A DNA stretch of 64,000 nt from contig JAMDHS010000051.1 in NCBI GenBank assembly GCA_029717555.1, positions 97,640 to 161,639 on the forward strand. The letters run 5' to 3'. The notes beneath the pieces are model-generated. The model had not been told where the DNA came from and searched no databases. It worked only from the letters and a program-made list of their open reading frames with translations. The stretch comes from Peribolospora baueri. Taxonomy: Eukaryota; Basidiomycota; Peribolosporomycetes; Peribolosporales; Peribolosporaceae. Below, one piece after another: positions 55,079 through 64,000 of this stretch (its first letter is position 1; each line of letters starts with the position of its first letter). Made by a program: the position numbers and the translations under genes.

Positions 55079-56816
55079 ATTGGGTCCGCATCTCTGTTTC
55101 TCTCTGCGTCCCCCCTTGGGGTTGATTAGGGTTAGGGTCAGGATGCATTCGCCGGGCGTTCAGAAGACCTCGCAGGCTGACAACTAACCGTCGCAGTCAC
55201 ATTGTCGACCGGAGCTCGAGTCCATTTGCGTGCAATTCATTATATATGTCAGGAACCCTTTCCCGGATCAAAGGCCGGCAAACACGCGTGAGAATTGGGT
55301 TTCCGAAGTTTCGTGTCTGAGATCCTTTCGATTTCAGGTTTGAGATGGGTGCTGGTGTCAGATCGGCTCCTGGCTCCCGGCTCCCGGCGCCCGGCGACTG
55401 GCGACCGGCAACGGGCATTTTTTTCGTGCGTTGCGCCACTCGCGGTCCACTCGACGGGGGTCGTGATGAGAACGGTAGTTCAGGCGTTCGAACAGGCGTC
55501 CGAGGACCTCTTTCATTTCGCTGCCCACCACATACAAGAAGGAGCCATCAAGGATCTGGCTTCCGCCAATTCTTCAACTTCCCTTGCAAAGCTTGTTCAA
55601 CTATAGGCCTCCCCTTCGCGTTTGTCTTTTCACCAGAGACATGAATCCATCCAGCTGACTACGCATACCGCCATCTTGAAGCGCAGAGGAGAGAACCGAT
55701 GACGGCTGGATACTTGGGATGTTCATCTCCCAGACATTTCCTTTAAGCTGCCAGGGTTGGTGGTCCCATCCACCGAAAGCGAGGCGCGGGCTCACTGGAT
55801 ATAGTAGCGGAGAGGGCGTGGAGGACGCACTTTCCCAGAAGTGTTCGTTGTATGCGGGCCCGAGGTCGTCGATGGTGTCATCGATGGGCATCGCCTCGGT
55901 CCCCAAACGTGTGATCATCAAGATGGCGAGAGAAGATGCACGCCGTGCACCGGACCAGATGGCAAACCACGAGACCCGGTGGCAGACCTCCTCCCTCGCC
56001 TCGCGCCTCGAATCGGTGTGAAAGAGGTGGCCTTCCTCGTTGCTCCTGTGCGCCAAGCCGGCCCACGTCACCAGATTGGCCATCGCGTCACGCTGCTCCT
56101 CCTTCTTCCACTTCGGTTCATCTCTGCCAACGTCTCCCCCACCTTGGGCGTTCTTCCCCGGTCTACCTCCATCATTAAGCTGTCGCCATGACCCTCACCA
56201 TTGCATCACAAAGTCGCCTAATCTCCGTACCGTTCGGCACCAAAATCGCCCTCTCGTTCCCATTATTGACATCGGGCTCGGCCTGCAACGACCAAGACCC
56301 GTCGACTTCCTCGCCAAGGATATGGCGAGTCGGACTGTTCTTGGCTTAGGCCTGTTGCCCGCTGCTGCCGCGAGGTGGTGGCAAAAGAAGCTAGAGAGAT
56401 CTCAGATTCAATTTCTCTCGTGAGCTTGTCCGAGTCTAAGATCCGGTAAAACGATGAGAGCCGCTGAAGCACGCAGGTAGAGGAAAGTTGTGCAATAAAG
56501 TTAGACATTAGAATAGGTAGTAGATGTTCCTGCTCAAGGCAGTGCGCCCCTTTGTTTGTGCTACGTGCCCAAAGAGAACTTGCTCTGATCACCGCAGTGT
56601 AGCTTGAGAACCGGGTAGTGCGTGAGTCTCCAGGCACACATGTCAAGCGCAGTCAACAACGCACTCGCTCTCAGACGAGGCGGAGAAGATTGCGTTCTTG
56701 CTCGAGGTGTCTTCACAAGACGACCGCCCCGACCGTCGATCGATTCCGGCCGTTCCTGTGGTCGGCCATCGCTCGCTGTTGCCGCAGTCGAGTGGGCCCA
56801 GGCTGATCGGTTGAAT
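55079..56816. other. Sparse region between the MFS and HFI1 genes
   Basis: This 1.7 kb has no gene I recognise with confidence. It contains one coding-like minus-strand frame (listed separately) and a two-copy TTAGGG at about 55126-55137. Confidence 0.5.
55601..56083 (-). CDS. Hypothetical protein or gene remnant, 160 aa
   Basis: The ATG-initiated frame has a balanced, Trp-containing composition unlike the Arg/Ser/Pro shadows elsewhere: SWFAIWSGARRASSL, PIDDTIDDLGPAYNEHFWE, FGGWDHQPWQLKGNVWEM. The stretch RREAREEVCHRVSWFAIWSG...PIDDTIDD faintly recalls the middle homology region of fungal Zn-cluster transcription factors, but that is weak and unconfirmed. I saw no Zn-cluster or upstream exon. 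It may be a small gene, the end of a larger spliced one, or a decayed copy. Confidence 0.3.
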   Translation of the reverse strand: MANLVTWAGLAHRSNEEGHLFHTDSRREAREEVCHRVSWFAIWSGARRASSLAILMITRLGTEAMPIDDTIDDLGPAYNEHFWESASSTPSPLLYPVSPRLAFGGWDHQPWQLKGNVWEMNIPSIQPSSVLSSALQDGGMRSQLDGFMSLVKRQTRRGGL

Positions 56817-59800
56817 ATGGCCGAGTGGGACGTTCCACCAAGGATCGAAGAAGGTCGTCAAGCCAGTCCTCGCTGTCTCTTCCACCTCCCTCTCTCCATT
56901 TCCCATCCGCGAAGCTTCGACGGCAGGCAGCCCATCGCCCCCGCGGTAGCGCACCCGCGGATGTCGCTCGCATCCCCCTCTATGCCCATTGGGCACCTGC
57001 CCCTTGCCTCTGCGCCCGGCACTGGCGGCCCACTCACCTTGGCCGGCTCGTCCGGCGGCCATACATTCCCATCCCCCTTCAAGGCCGCTGTCCTCAACTC
57101 ACACGTCCATCCATTCGGCTCGGCATCCGGTTCCAGCTCCAGAACGTCTCACGAGGTCATCACAGGCCACAATCCTGAACCGGACTTCATGTCCGACCCC
57201 TTGGACCTCAAGGAGCGCTTGGCCGAGGCGCTCGGCGAGAATGGCATGACCTACTGGACAGCTCTCGTCGCCTTCATGACCGGAAGGACGAGCAGAGATG
57301 AGTTTGAAGAGCAGGCCAGAAGCTGCCTTGAGAGGCCGGGGGATGGTGAGTTGCGGATGCCTGGGCGCCCACCTTTGTCTCGCCCATCGTACGAACCTTT
57401 TGCTGGCTGGGGCCGACCATGTATGGATGGTGCGCCGGGCTATATGACCGAGCGGAAGAGCAAGCTTACCCTTCTAGAGGTTCCGTCGATGCTCATCTAT
57501 CTCTGTCTTCCCGTCTAATTTCAACTTCAACCCGATCGGCGGTTTTCATCCAGTGCATCTGCACAACCGCTTCATCATGGCAATTCTCTTCAACGCATCC
57601 GTACCCCTCTCCCCTTCTTCCGGCGCCGGTCCGTCCAAGCGTAGGCAAATGGACGGGAGACTCAAGTCCGGATCGGCATTGGATGTCGAGGATAGGCGAA
57701 GGCTTAAGCTCAAGGCTGCCATCGCTGGCCTCGGGAAGAAGGAGCGCAAGAGGCTCAAGCTAGCTGGCACATGGCTCGATGATCTCCAAACTGCAAGCGG
57801 CAAGAAGAACAGCACCTCCAAAGGAAAGAAGGCCGTTGCCCTGGCAAAGGCCGCCGCTCTCGCAACCAACGGCGGTGATGCAGCATCCAAGGACAGGGAC
57901 GGTGAGGACGCGGACAAGCAAGCGGAGAAGGACGGGGAGACCCTAGCCGTGGAGGATCAGGAGGAGGTTTTGAGGAAAAGAGCTCGTGAAGAAAAGGAGG
58001 AGAGGGAGCGCAAGAGGAGAAAACAGGAGGAGGCCATCACTGCCATCGGGGCGCCGTCCCGATCGGACGGCGTCCTCGGCATAAATGATGTCAAAGGCAA
58101 AGTACCTGCTGGTGAATAATCCCGCCTACCCGTCTCTTTCTCCATCGATTATTGCACACTAACTCTTTCTTTCTCTGACCCGATCGTCTTCTCGCATTCC
58201 AGTCTCCCCACAAGAACTTACTCGACTACTGTCAGCGCCCCTTTGCGTGGACTCGAAGCAGCTGCCTGCTCTGGATACCTTGCGTGATCGGATGACACTC
58301 ATTTGCTACGAGAACGGCCTGACCGGAGGCGTCGCCTCCAAAACCGTTGAGATGATGTCCTTGGCTCTCGAGGTAAGGTTTCCAGCTCGACCCTCGCCAA
58401 GCCGCGTGTGATAGGCGATCTGCGTTGCTACAACTGGCAGCTTAATGTTCTCCTAATTTCTTCCTCTCCTTTTGACTTTTTCAGATGCATATCCAACATC
58501 TCTCCTCCTCGACCATCGCCAAAGTGCGCGCGAACCGTGCGACAGGTGTCAAGACGTCTTCCGGGCCTACTCTGCACCCCGCTTCGTCGAGCGGTCTCCC
58601 CTCGTCATCCAGGAGCATCGACGGCCCTTTTTCTACGGTGTCCAACTCGAGTGTCGATGTGAATGGCGGCACCATTGGACTGTTCGGCATCGGCAACGGC
58701 CCGTTCCACACATCGCCCACGCAGACCCAGCTCTCTCTTTCCTCCTCGCAACCGTCCACACAGCTTTCCTCATCGTCGCCTCCGAAAGGAAAGACGCGCG
58801 CTACGGACTCGGACGCGGTCATGACCGACCTCACCCGTCCCACTACGGCCTCCTACTCGCCCGGGGCCACCCTGGGGTCGCTCTCGTCCACCCACAATGC
58901 CAAAGCCGGCGGGCTGGGCTTCATGCCGCGGTCCGGTTCGGGTAGTGGCAAGAACGAACCGGAGCCAATGACGACGTTGACGCTGCCCGATTTCGAGTTT
59001 ATGCTGGGCCTGGCGCCCCACTCGCTCGTCGAACCTTTGGGTCTCGGCCCGCAAGAGCGCCTCTTGTCAGCTTTCGAAGAGCGGGCGGAGGTCGGGGTGG
59101 ACGAAGGAGGAGACGGCGAGGAAGGAGAGGTGGAGGACGTTAAAGGGCTGAGGAGATGGCTCGCGGAGCGGGAACGGTTACCCAGCCTTGAGGAACTCTT
59201 CTTGTCAGATCCCTCGCTCCGCACCGCTGGAGTCGCAAAGGAAGGCCCAGCGCAGAACGGCGTTGTTTCTCCCGCTCTGTCATCGTCTGCGAATCCTCTC
59301 GCCTCGAGGACTCCGACGACTGCGACGACGATGGCGGCAGGAACGACGGGAGCGGACGGTGACGCGCCCACGGCGGCTGCGCCCGCTTCTGCGAATCTTG
59401 CAGACGTACCGATGACCTCTCCGAGAAATCGGTTCATCGTCGACATGACTTTCCCTTTGCGCGTGCTAGATCGTCGAATCTTCGCCGAGGAGATGGCTAG
59501 GCGAGCTGCGGAGCGAGAGGAGGAAAAGAGAAAGGAAAGGGAGGAGAAGGAGATGAGGGGAAGAAGGTGGGCAAGTCCGAGGCGGATGGATGGAGGAAGG
59601 GGGATGGACCTTGGTTTCGGAAGAGGGTTGGGCATGGGGAGGGAGAGAAGGATGACGCTCCTCGGCGAGCAGAGAAAGGACGCTTTGCATCGTTTTCATC
59701 AGCACCCACAGCAGCAGCAACAACAGGATCGGAGCCCGTCGTCTTCTCTACAGGAATCGATGCGGGGGCAAAGCGGCAGCGGCAAGAAGAACGTCGAGCC

Positions 59801-60101
59801 GCTTCGTACAGAGTCCCAGTCGCAATCAATGGAGGAGGACAAACATGAAGGTTCTGCGTCTGAAGCTCAACAGCAGCAAGATGGCAGACGGAGCTCAGGT
59901 TCCACATCCGCTCCTGCCAGTACGGGCGCCAGCGCTGGTCATCCACCCGGTTCCGAAGGGGCCGGCGGAGGCAAGCGCGACCGCGACGGCTACCATCATC
60001 ATCACCATCACGAGCATCCTTCCGGCCATCGGCATCCCCAACACGGGGCCCTCTGGGACGTCGTCGATCCTGTCAAGCTCCTCAGCGGTGTCCTGTCTTA
60101 A
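56817..60101 (+). CDS. HFI1: SAGA complex subunit Hfi1/Ada1
   Basis: Exons 56817..57345, 57554..58111, 58203..58372 and 58485..60101 give 957 residues. The conserved region has LKERLAEALGENGMTYWTALVAFMTGRTSRDEFEEQ, then VHLHNRFIMAILFNAS, the Hfi1/TADA1 signature. A Lys/Arg-rich linker and VSPQELTRLLSAPLCVDSKQLPALDTLRDRM...CYENGLTGGVASKTVEMMSLALEMHIQHL follow; this helical part resembles the histone-fold region that pairs with Taf12 in SAGA. The long last exon is mostly disordered, with one conserved island (TLTLPDFEFMLGLAPHSL) and Gln and His runs near the end. Hfi1 is a nuclear core scaffold of the SAGA coactivator. Start uncertain: ATG 56817 is used, but a Met about 48 codons later (MSLASPSMPIG) is also plausible. 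Confidence 0.87.
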
Positions 60102-60941
60102 CGACGACGGGCTGGACAGGATGGGACCTCCGACCATTATCGCTTGTCCTCGTGCTCTCACGCCGCTTCCATTTCTCATTTCTTCGTTCCCCTTCCCCCC
60201 TTTTTCCCTTCTTTCGTCGATCATGGAGCAGTGCTGGGGTCGTACAATGTGGACGCTTGCGCGACTCATCCACCACCCCGTCTTCACTGGCGACCATGCT
60301 GACGGCGGCCGCCGTTGGGTTTCCCGCTCGTTCGTGTATTTCTAGAACTCTTCGCTCTTCATCTTTCCTTTTCTATTCGCCGTCTTCTCCCAACTAGCGC
60401 TGACAGCTTCGGCGTCGTGCCGTCATATCACCATCTCAATATCTGTGCTCCATTCGACCTGACCCTCGTCCCGATCCCCGGCATTGCTCCCTCCACTCCG
60501 TCTCCTCTCACGCCCATCCCCCCTTATTGCCTCCCAGTACACGCCTGCCCTGCCTCCTTTGCCCGGCCCCGCATGGTCGTGCCGTACCCATGCCCGTGCC
60601 CACGTCGTGTCTCCATCCATCCGTCCCTCCTCGTCTAGTCTTTCCGTGCCGTCTCGCCTCATCACTCCCCCCCCGGTCACTTTGACCTGCCTCAATGACA
60701 TTGTGCCCATGCTTTTTTTTCTTTTGTTCACAATTCGTTTCAGTCACGAGCAAGCGAGCTTGAATGGTTTCGCGTGGCCTCTCCGTACAAATCGCCGCCG
60801 GCAACAAGAACAGACGGAAGTGGGAAGGGGGCAAGAAGGGGGGGGGGGGGGTAGGCACGGGTGCGCTTGAACGAGGGCGAAGACTGAAGCGACGTTACGA
60901 GGCAGGACAGCATTTGTCTTCATGAGTGTCACCCTTCTCCC
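60102..60941. other. Gene-free stretch between convergent HFI1 and GST genes
   Basis: Pyrimidine-rich sequence follows the HFI1 stop. A G run lies at 60839-60851. No coding sequence was recognised; it probably holds the two 3' UTRs. Confidence 0.55.
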
Positions 60942-62745
60942 TCATGGCAAGCCCTTCCCCGAGTTGATAGCATCCGCGACCTGACTGGTGTTGGGCCTGT
61001 TCTCGGCGTACCTCGCGTACGAGTCGAGATATAAGTCCTCGGTGGAGCAGGTGGCCTGGAACGCCGGGTGGGCGAGCACGGCGTCGTGCCAGCGCTTGTA
61101 CCTCGAGCCGCGTTCGTTCAAGGCTGGGAGGGAGAAGGAGCGGTAGTGGACGAGGACGTTGGTGGAGCGGAACGCCCAAGGGGCGAGGGATAGGTCGACG
61201 ACGCTGAAAAAAAAAAAAGGATGGGGGAGCAAAGGATGAGGGCGGTGTCCTGTCCGAGGGCGGAGAAAGTGCACAGCAAACGACTTGACCGGGCTGGCAG
61301 TGTCCATCGTCACCCCACGGGGACTCGTGCCACACAAAGCACGTATCCCAGGCATACCTCTCCAAACCGCCGATACGGCCCCAGCACGATCCCACTGAGA
61401 TACCACTCACCCTAGCTCCTTGCCAGCGAAGAAAGGCCCATTGGGGTCCATATCTTTCGTGAAAGACTCCAGCATGGACAGGTATTCCTTGGCCCCTTCA
61501 ATTTGCTTTTCCGGCTCCTGCGCCGCGGGTCCGTGCGGGACGACGGAGAGCGAGGCGACGAGAATAGTGAAAGCGACACCGTTCGTCAGCCTCACCCGCA
61601 TCTTCACCACGACACGAACTCCGTCAAGCAGGACAGAGACGCACCTGAGCCTGAAGGTACCTATAGAAAGCAGGTACGATTTTCCGATTGATGTGATCCA
61701 CAGCGAGCCTCTGCTTGGCTTTCGCGAAAGCGTCTTCGGGAGAGATGAAAAGCGAGGGGTGCTCCTTCGAGGGCGAAAGGACGTCCTGAATATACTCCAC
61801 TATCACCTGGCGGAAAGAGATTGGACGAGAGGAGGTGACGAGGAGACGAGGGATGTGAGCGGAACCGACGTCAATGTCGGTGCTCGCCCTGGACCCTTCA
61901 CGTCCATGGTTTGGTGGCAAGGGTTCTAGCAAGCAAAACAAAGGGAGACCTCACCGAGCTTTCTCCAAGGCACTTGTTGCCTGGCAAGCGCAGCGCAGGC
62001 ACGAGGCCACGGGGGTTGACGTCGAGCAACTCTTTCTGTAGGTGAAAAGTCAAGGGGAGAAAGGCGGTCCAGGTCATCAGGGGGTCGCGCCAAGCCAAGG
62101 GAGGATGGGACTGTTGAGATGCACAGGAGAGACACTCACAGGCTTGGCATAAGGGTCCACTTCGACCTGCTCCATCGCAACGCGACGCAGACGCAGACGC
62201 AGGACAGGAAAGGACGACGAGAGAGCGGCATGAAGCGACACCGAAGCGAGAGAACGCAGAGCGTTGTCACAGCCGTGGGCGACTCACGTAGCGATAGGGC
62301 ATGTTGCAATACTCGAGCGCCGCCCAGGCGCGCTGAACGAAAGGGCAAAAGCTGAGCGGTTCCGGGGAGAGAGCAGAGCGGGGCGGGTGCGTTCCATCAT
62401 CGCTCGCTCGGTTCATCTCCGTCCTGGGGTTGAGGGAGGGGGGGCATATATCCCTGACGGACAGACTCACCAAGCGCCGTAGAGAGTCAGGCCTCCCTCC
62501 GGTTCTCCCTCGTGTTCCCTCGCCGTGTCCGCCGCTCGCCCCGTAGGCTGGCGGTGGTAGTCTGCGCCCTTTTTCCCCGGCCCCGGCCCCGTCTTGCCGG
62601 CGCCGTCTGGCTTGTTCTTCTCGGTCGCGGCGGGCATTGGCTCTTTGGAGGAGGAGATGGGGAGGACGGCGGCTGAATGTAGATTTGCCTGACCTGGGTG
62701 GATGGAGGAGCGCGATCCGAGGCGACATTTTGCGCTCGTACTCAT
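60942..62745 (-). CDS. Glutathione S-transferase (omega-like)
   Basis: Seven exons (62471..62745, 62288..62351, 62140..62166, 61955..62035, 61645..61806, 61411..61517, 60942..61203) give 325 residues. A ~75-residue polar N-terminal extension precedes the thioredoxin-like GST domain: LTLYGA, then FCPFVQRAWAALE (Cys as in omega-class active sites), MPYRYVEVDPYAKP, LLDVNPRGLVPAL and VIVEYIQDVL. The helical domain follows with FFAGKELGVVDLSLAPWAF and RYKRWHDAVLAHPAF. Omega GSTs act as thioltransferases or dehydroascorbate-type reductases rather than classical conjugators; specificity here is inferred. A 27-nt exon encodes VEVDPYAKP. The first ATG is used; MPAATEKNK further in is an alternative start. 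Confidence 0.92.
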
Positions 62746-63146
62746 TTTCCCGCGTCGGCCCCCATCGATCAGCAGGCCGCCCTGCAAGCTGACGTCACGT
62801 CAAGCGCACGGACCACCCCGCCCCGCCCGCCACCAGCTCCCCAGTCAGTCAGACTAGTCACCTGCCTCATCGACGCGCCGCTCAGAGCGCTGGTTCGGCA
62901 GATCCCCCTTGCCAGCGTGCGCGCGTTTCTCTCTCCCATTGACCTACTTCCTTCCATAGTAGCTGTACACGCGTGAGGAGCATAGTCTGGACATAAGATA
63001 AAAACAAAAAAAGGTCGACGCACGCGGTTCGTAGAGATCGCTGCTCGCGCGCCGTCGACAGACGACGAGGATATACACGGAAAGGCTTCACTTTGTACCC
63101 TGCTTCATACGTTCGTGAGCGGGCACGGTTTGTCCTCGTCCTTGTC
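62746..63146. other. Intergenic stretch upstream of the GST gene
   Basis: This 401 bp separates the GST start from the stop of the right-edge gene, both on the minus strand. No gene was seen; it is probably the GST promoter plus the 3' end of the upstream gene. Confidence 0.5.
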
Positions 63147-63949
63147 TTAGTCCTTGTCCTTGTCCTTGGCTTTGGCCTTGGATGCGGACGTGCCGGTGAC
63201 GGTGGCGGTGGGCGCGAGCGTCGCGGCGTCCAATTCGGCGACGCCGTAGTAGTCGTAGCCGCTGGTGGACCAGAAGCGAGTGGTCAGGGTGGCCGCGGGT
63301 GAAGCCGATTTGGACGGCAGCGACGGCTTGGACTTGCACTTGCACTTGAGCACGTACGGAGCACCGGTGGTGGACGCCGACGGGGATGTCGCGGAGACAT
63401 GAGCGGTTACGACTACTTCGTCGCCGGTCGAGCGTGTCTTGACGGTCCCAGAGCCTGCGAAAAGACCGGGTGCGTAGAAAGAGTCCTCGTCCGCGCTGTC
63501 GCTCTCCCACCGATCCGCGTCGTCCCAGCCGTTCGGGCCCGAGACAATGTTGTGGCGACAGAGAGAGTTGCGTCCGCCTTTGCGACCTCGTTGCCCGGGA
63601 ACGACGAGTCCGCCGCGTCCCGCCAACGTGGCTCTCGCGACGGCCATCTCCCTCCACGTGAACGAGCTGGGCTCGCCCTCCGGAACCGAGGGCCCCATCC
63701 AGTTCGACCGACCCCTGCGCCAATGATGCTCCTCCATGCTAGCCTGCGTCCGCTCCGCCGCCCATCGGTAGTGCGTCCGCCCGAGGACGCGATACAGCTG
63801 GTCGTGATCAAAGGCGGTGAGCGACCGGACGTGGAGACCGGCGTCGCCAAGGTTGGAAACGTGGGTTGCAAAGGCAACGTTGATGACCTGATTGGAGAGC
63901 GATCCGGGTATAAGGATGGAGGACGACACCTTTGCGTCTACCTTTTCCG
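63147..63949 (-). CDS. Unrecognised protein, C-terminal part (5' partial)
   Basis: A single open exon of 803 nt starts right after a good 3' splice site (pyrimidine tract then CAG at 63952-63950) and ends in TAA at 63149-63147, so at least one exon lies beyond the right edge. The visible 267 residues begin EKVDAKVSSSILIPGSLSNQ and include AFDHDQLYRVLGRTHYRWAAER, a basic Gly/Arg-rich middle, FWSTSGYDYYGVAELDAATL and a Lys/Asp repeat at the C-terminus. I do not recognise the family, and no membrane span is visible. Confidence 0.6.
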
Positions 63950-64000
63950 CTGAGGAGGGGAAGAGAAGGAAGGGGGAAAGACGTAAGCAATTAAAAAAAA

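Noticed and set aside
55122-55140. TTAGGGTTAGGG, telomere-like
   Set aside because: There are only two copies inside an ordinary intergenic region, which is expected by chance or as a transcription-factor site. It is no evidence of a chromosome end.
1-64000. CRISPR arrays, rRNA, tRNA, bacterial operons, integrated viruses
   Set aside because: I saw no regularly spaced identical repeats, no convincing tRNA T-loop or cloverleaf, and no viral structural or replication genes. The dense spliceosomal introns show this is fungal nuclear DNA. A tRNA scan was not run.

Overview
The window is 64 kb of fungal nuclear DNA, almost certainly from a basidiomycete. It is GC-rich, and its genes are broken into many exons by short introns of about 60-120 nt with GTGAGT-like donors. 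The gene set is fungal: Kre6-type glucan synthesis protein, Pos5-type NADH kinase, Vcx1, Utp18, Hem3, Gef1-type CLC, Hfi1/Ada1, Spo22/Zip4. Very dense introns and very short exons recall Pucciniomycotina such as Microbotryomycetes, but I cannot place it further. I saw no prophage, plasmid, CRISPR array, rRNA or convincing tRNA.

Layout, left to right. 0-1.1 kb: 3' part of a multi-pass membrane protein gene (+). 1.1-3.9 kb: non-genic DNA with a decayed Ty3/gypsy pol fragment. 3.9-7.3 kb: KRE6/SKN1-like GH16 protein (-), then a 1.7 kb upstream region with a palindromic repeat cluster. 8.9-11.7 kb: WDR70 homologue (-), divergent from a mitochondrial-type NAD(H) kinase (+, 12.0-14.4 kb). 15.8-18.6 kb: vacuolar Ca2+/H+ exchanger (-). 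19.2-20.8 kb: adenosine-deaminase-like enzyme (-), divergent from a SPO22/ZIP4 meiosis gene (+, 21.1-26.3 kb). 26.4-28.8 kb: UTP18 (-), divergent from HEM3 (+, 29.1-30.6 kb). 31.1-32.3 kb: mitochondrial coiled-coil DUF1640/Fmp32-type protein (+). 33.5-35.6 kb: FAM72-domain protein with a glutamine-rich tract (-). 35.6-40.1 kb: long gene-free, low-complexity stretch. 40.1-42.9 kb: membrane RING-H2 E3 ligase (-), divergent from a CLC chloride/proton antiporter (+, 43.8-48.3 kb). 48.8-51.0 kb: BTB/POZ protein (+). 52.6-55.1 kb: MFS transporter (+). 56.8-60.1 kb: SAGA subunit Hfi1/Ada1 (+). 60.9-62.7 kb: glutathione S-transferase (-). 63.1-64.0 kb: 3' part of an unrecognised gene (-).

The genes form no single pathway; this is an ordinary housekeeping neighbourhood. 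Themes that do recur are ion handling in endomembranes (Vcx1-type and Gef1-type exchangers), mitochondrial functions (NADH kinase, Fmp32-like protein), nucleolar and chromatin work (Utp18, Hfi1), and meiosis (Zip4). Four adjacent pairs are divergent; three share upstream regions of only about 280-340 bp.

The most unusual signals concern gene structure. The Ca2+/H+ exchanger appears to need two consecutive 3-nucleotide exons. Two genes use GC-AG introns with an identical donor. Several other genes contain exons of 12-26 nt. Exon joins were derived by hand from splice motifs, reading-frame bookkeeping and remembered family patterns; no alignment was run.
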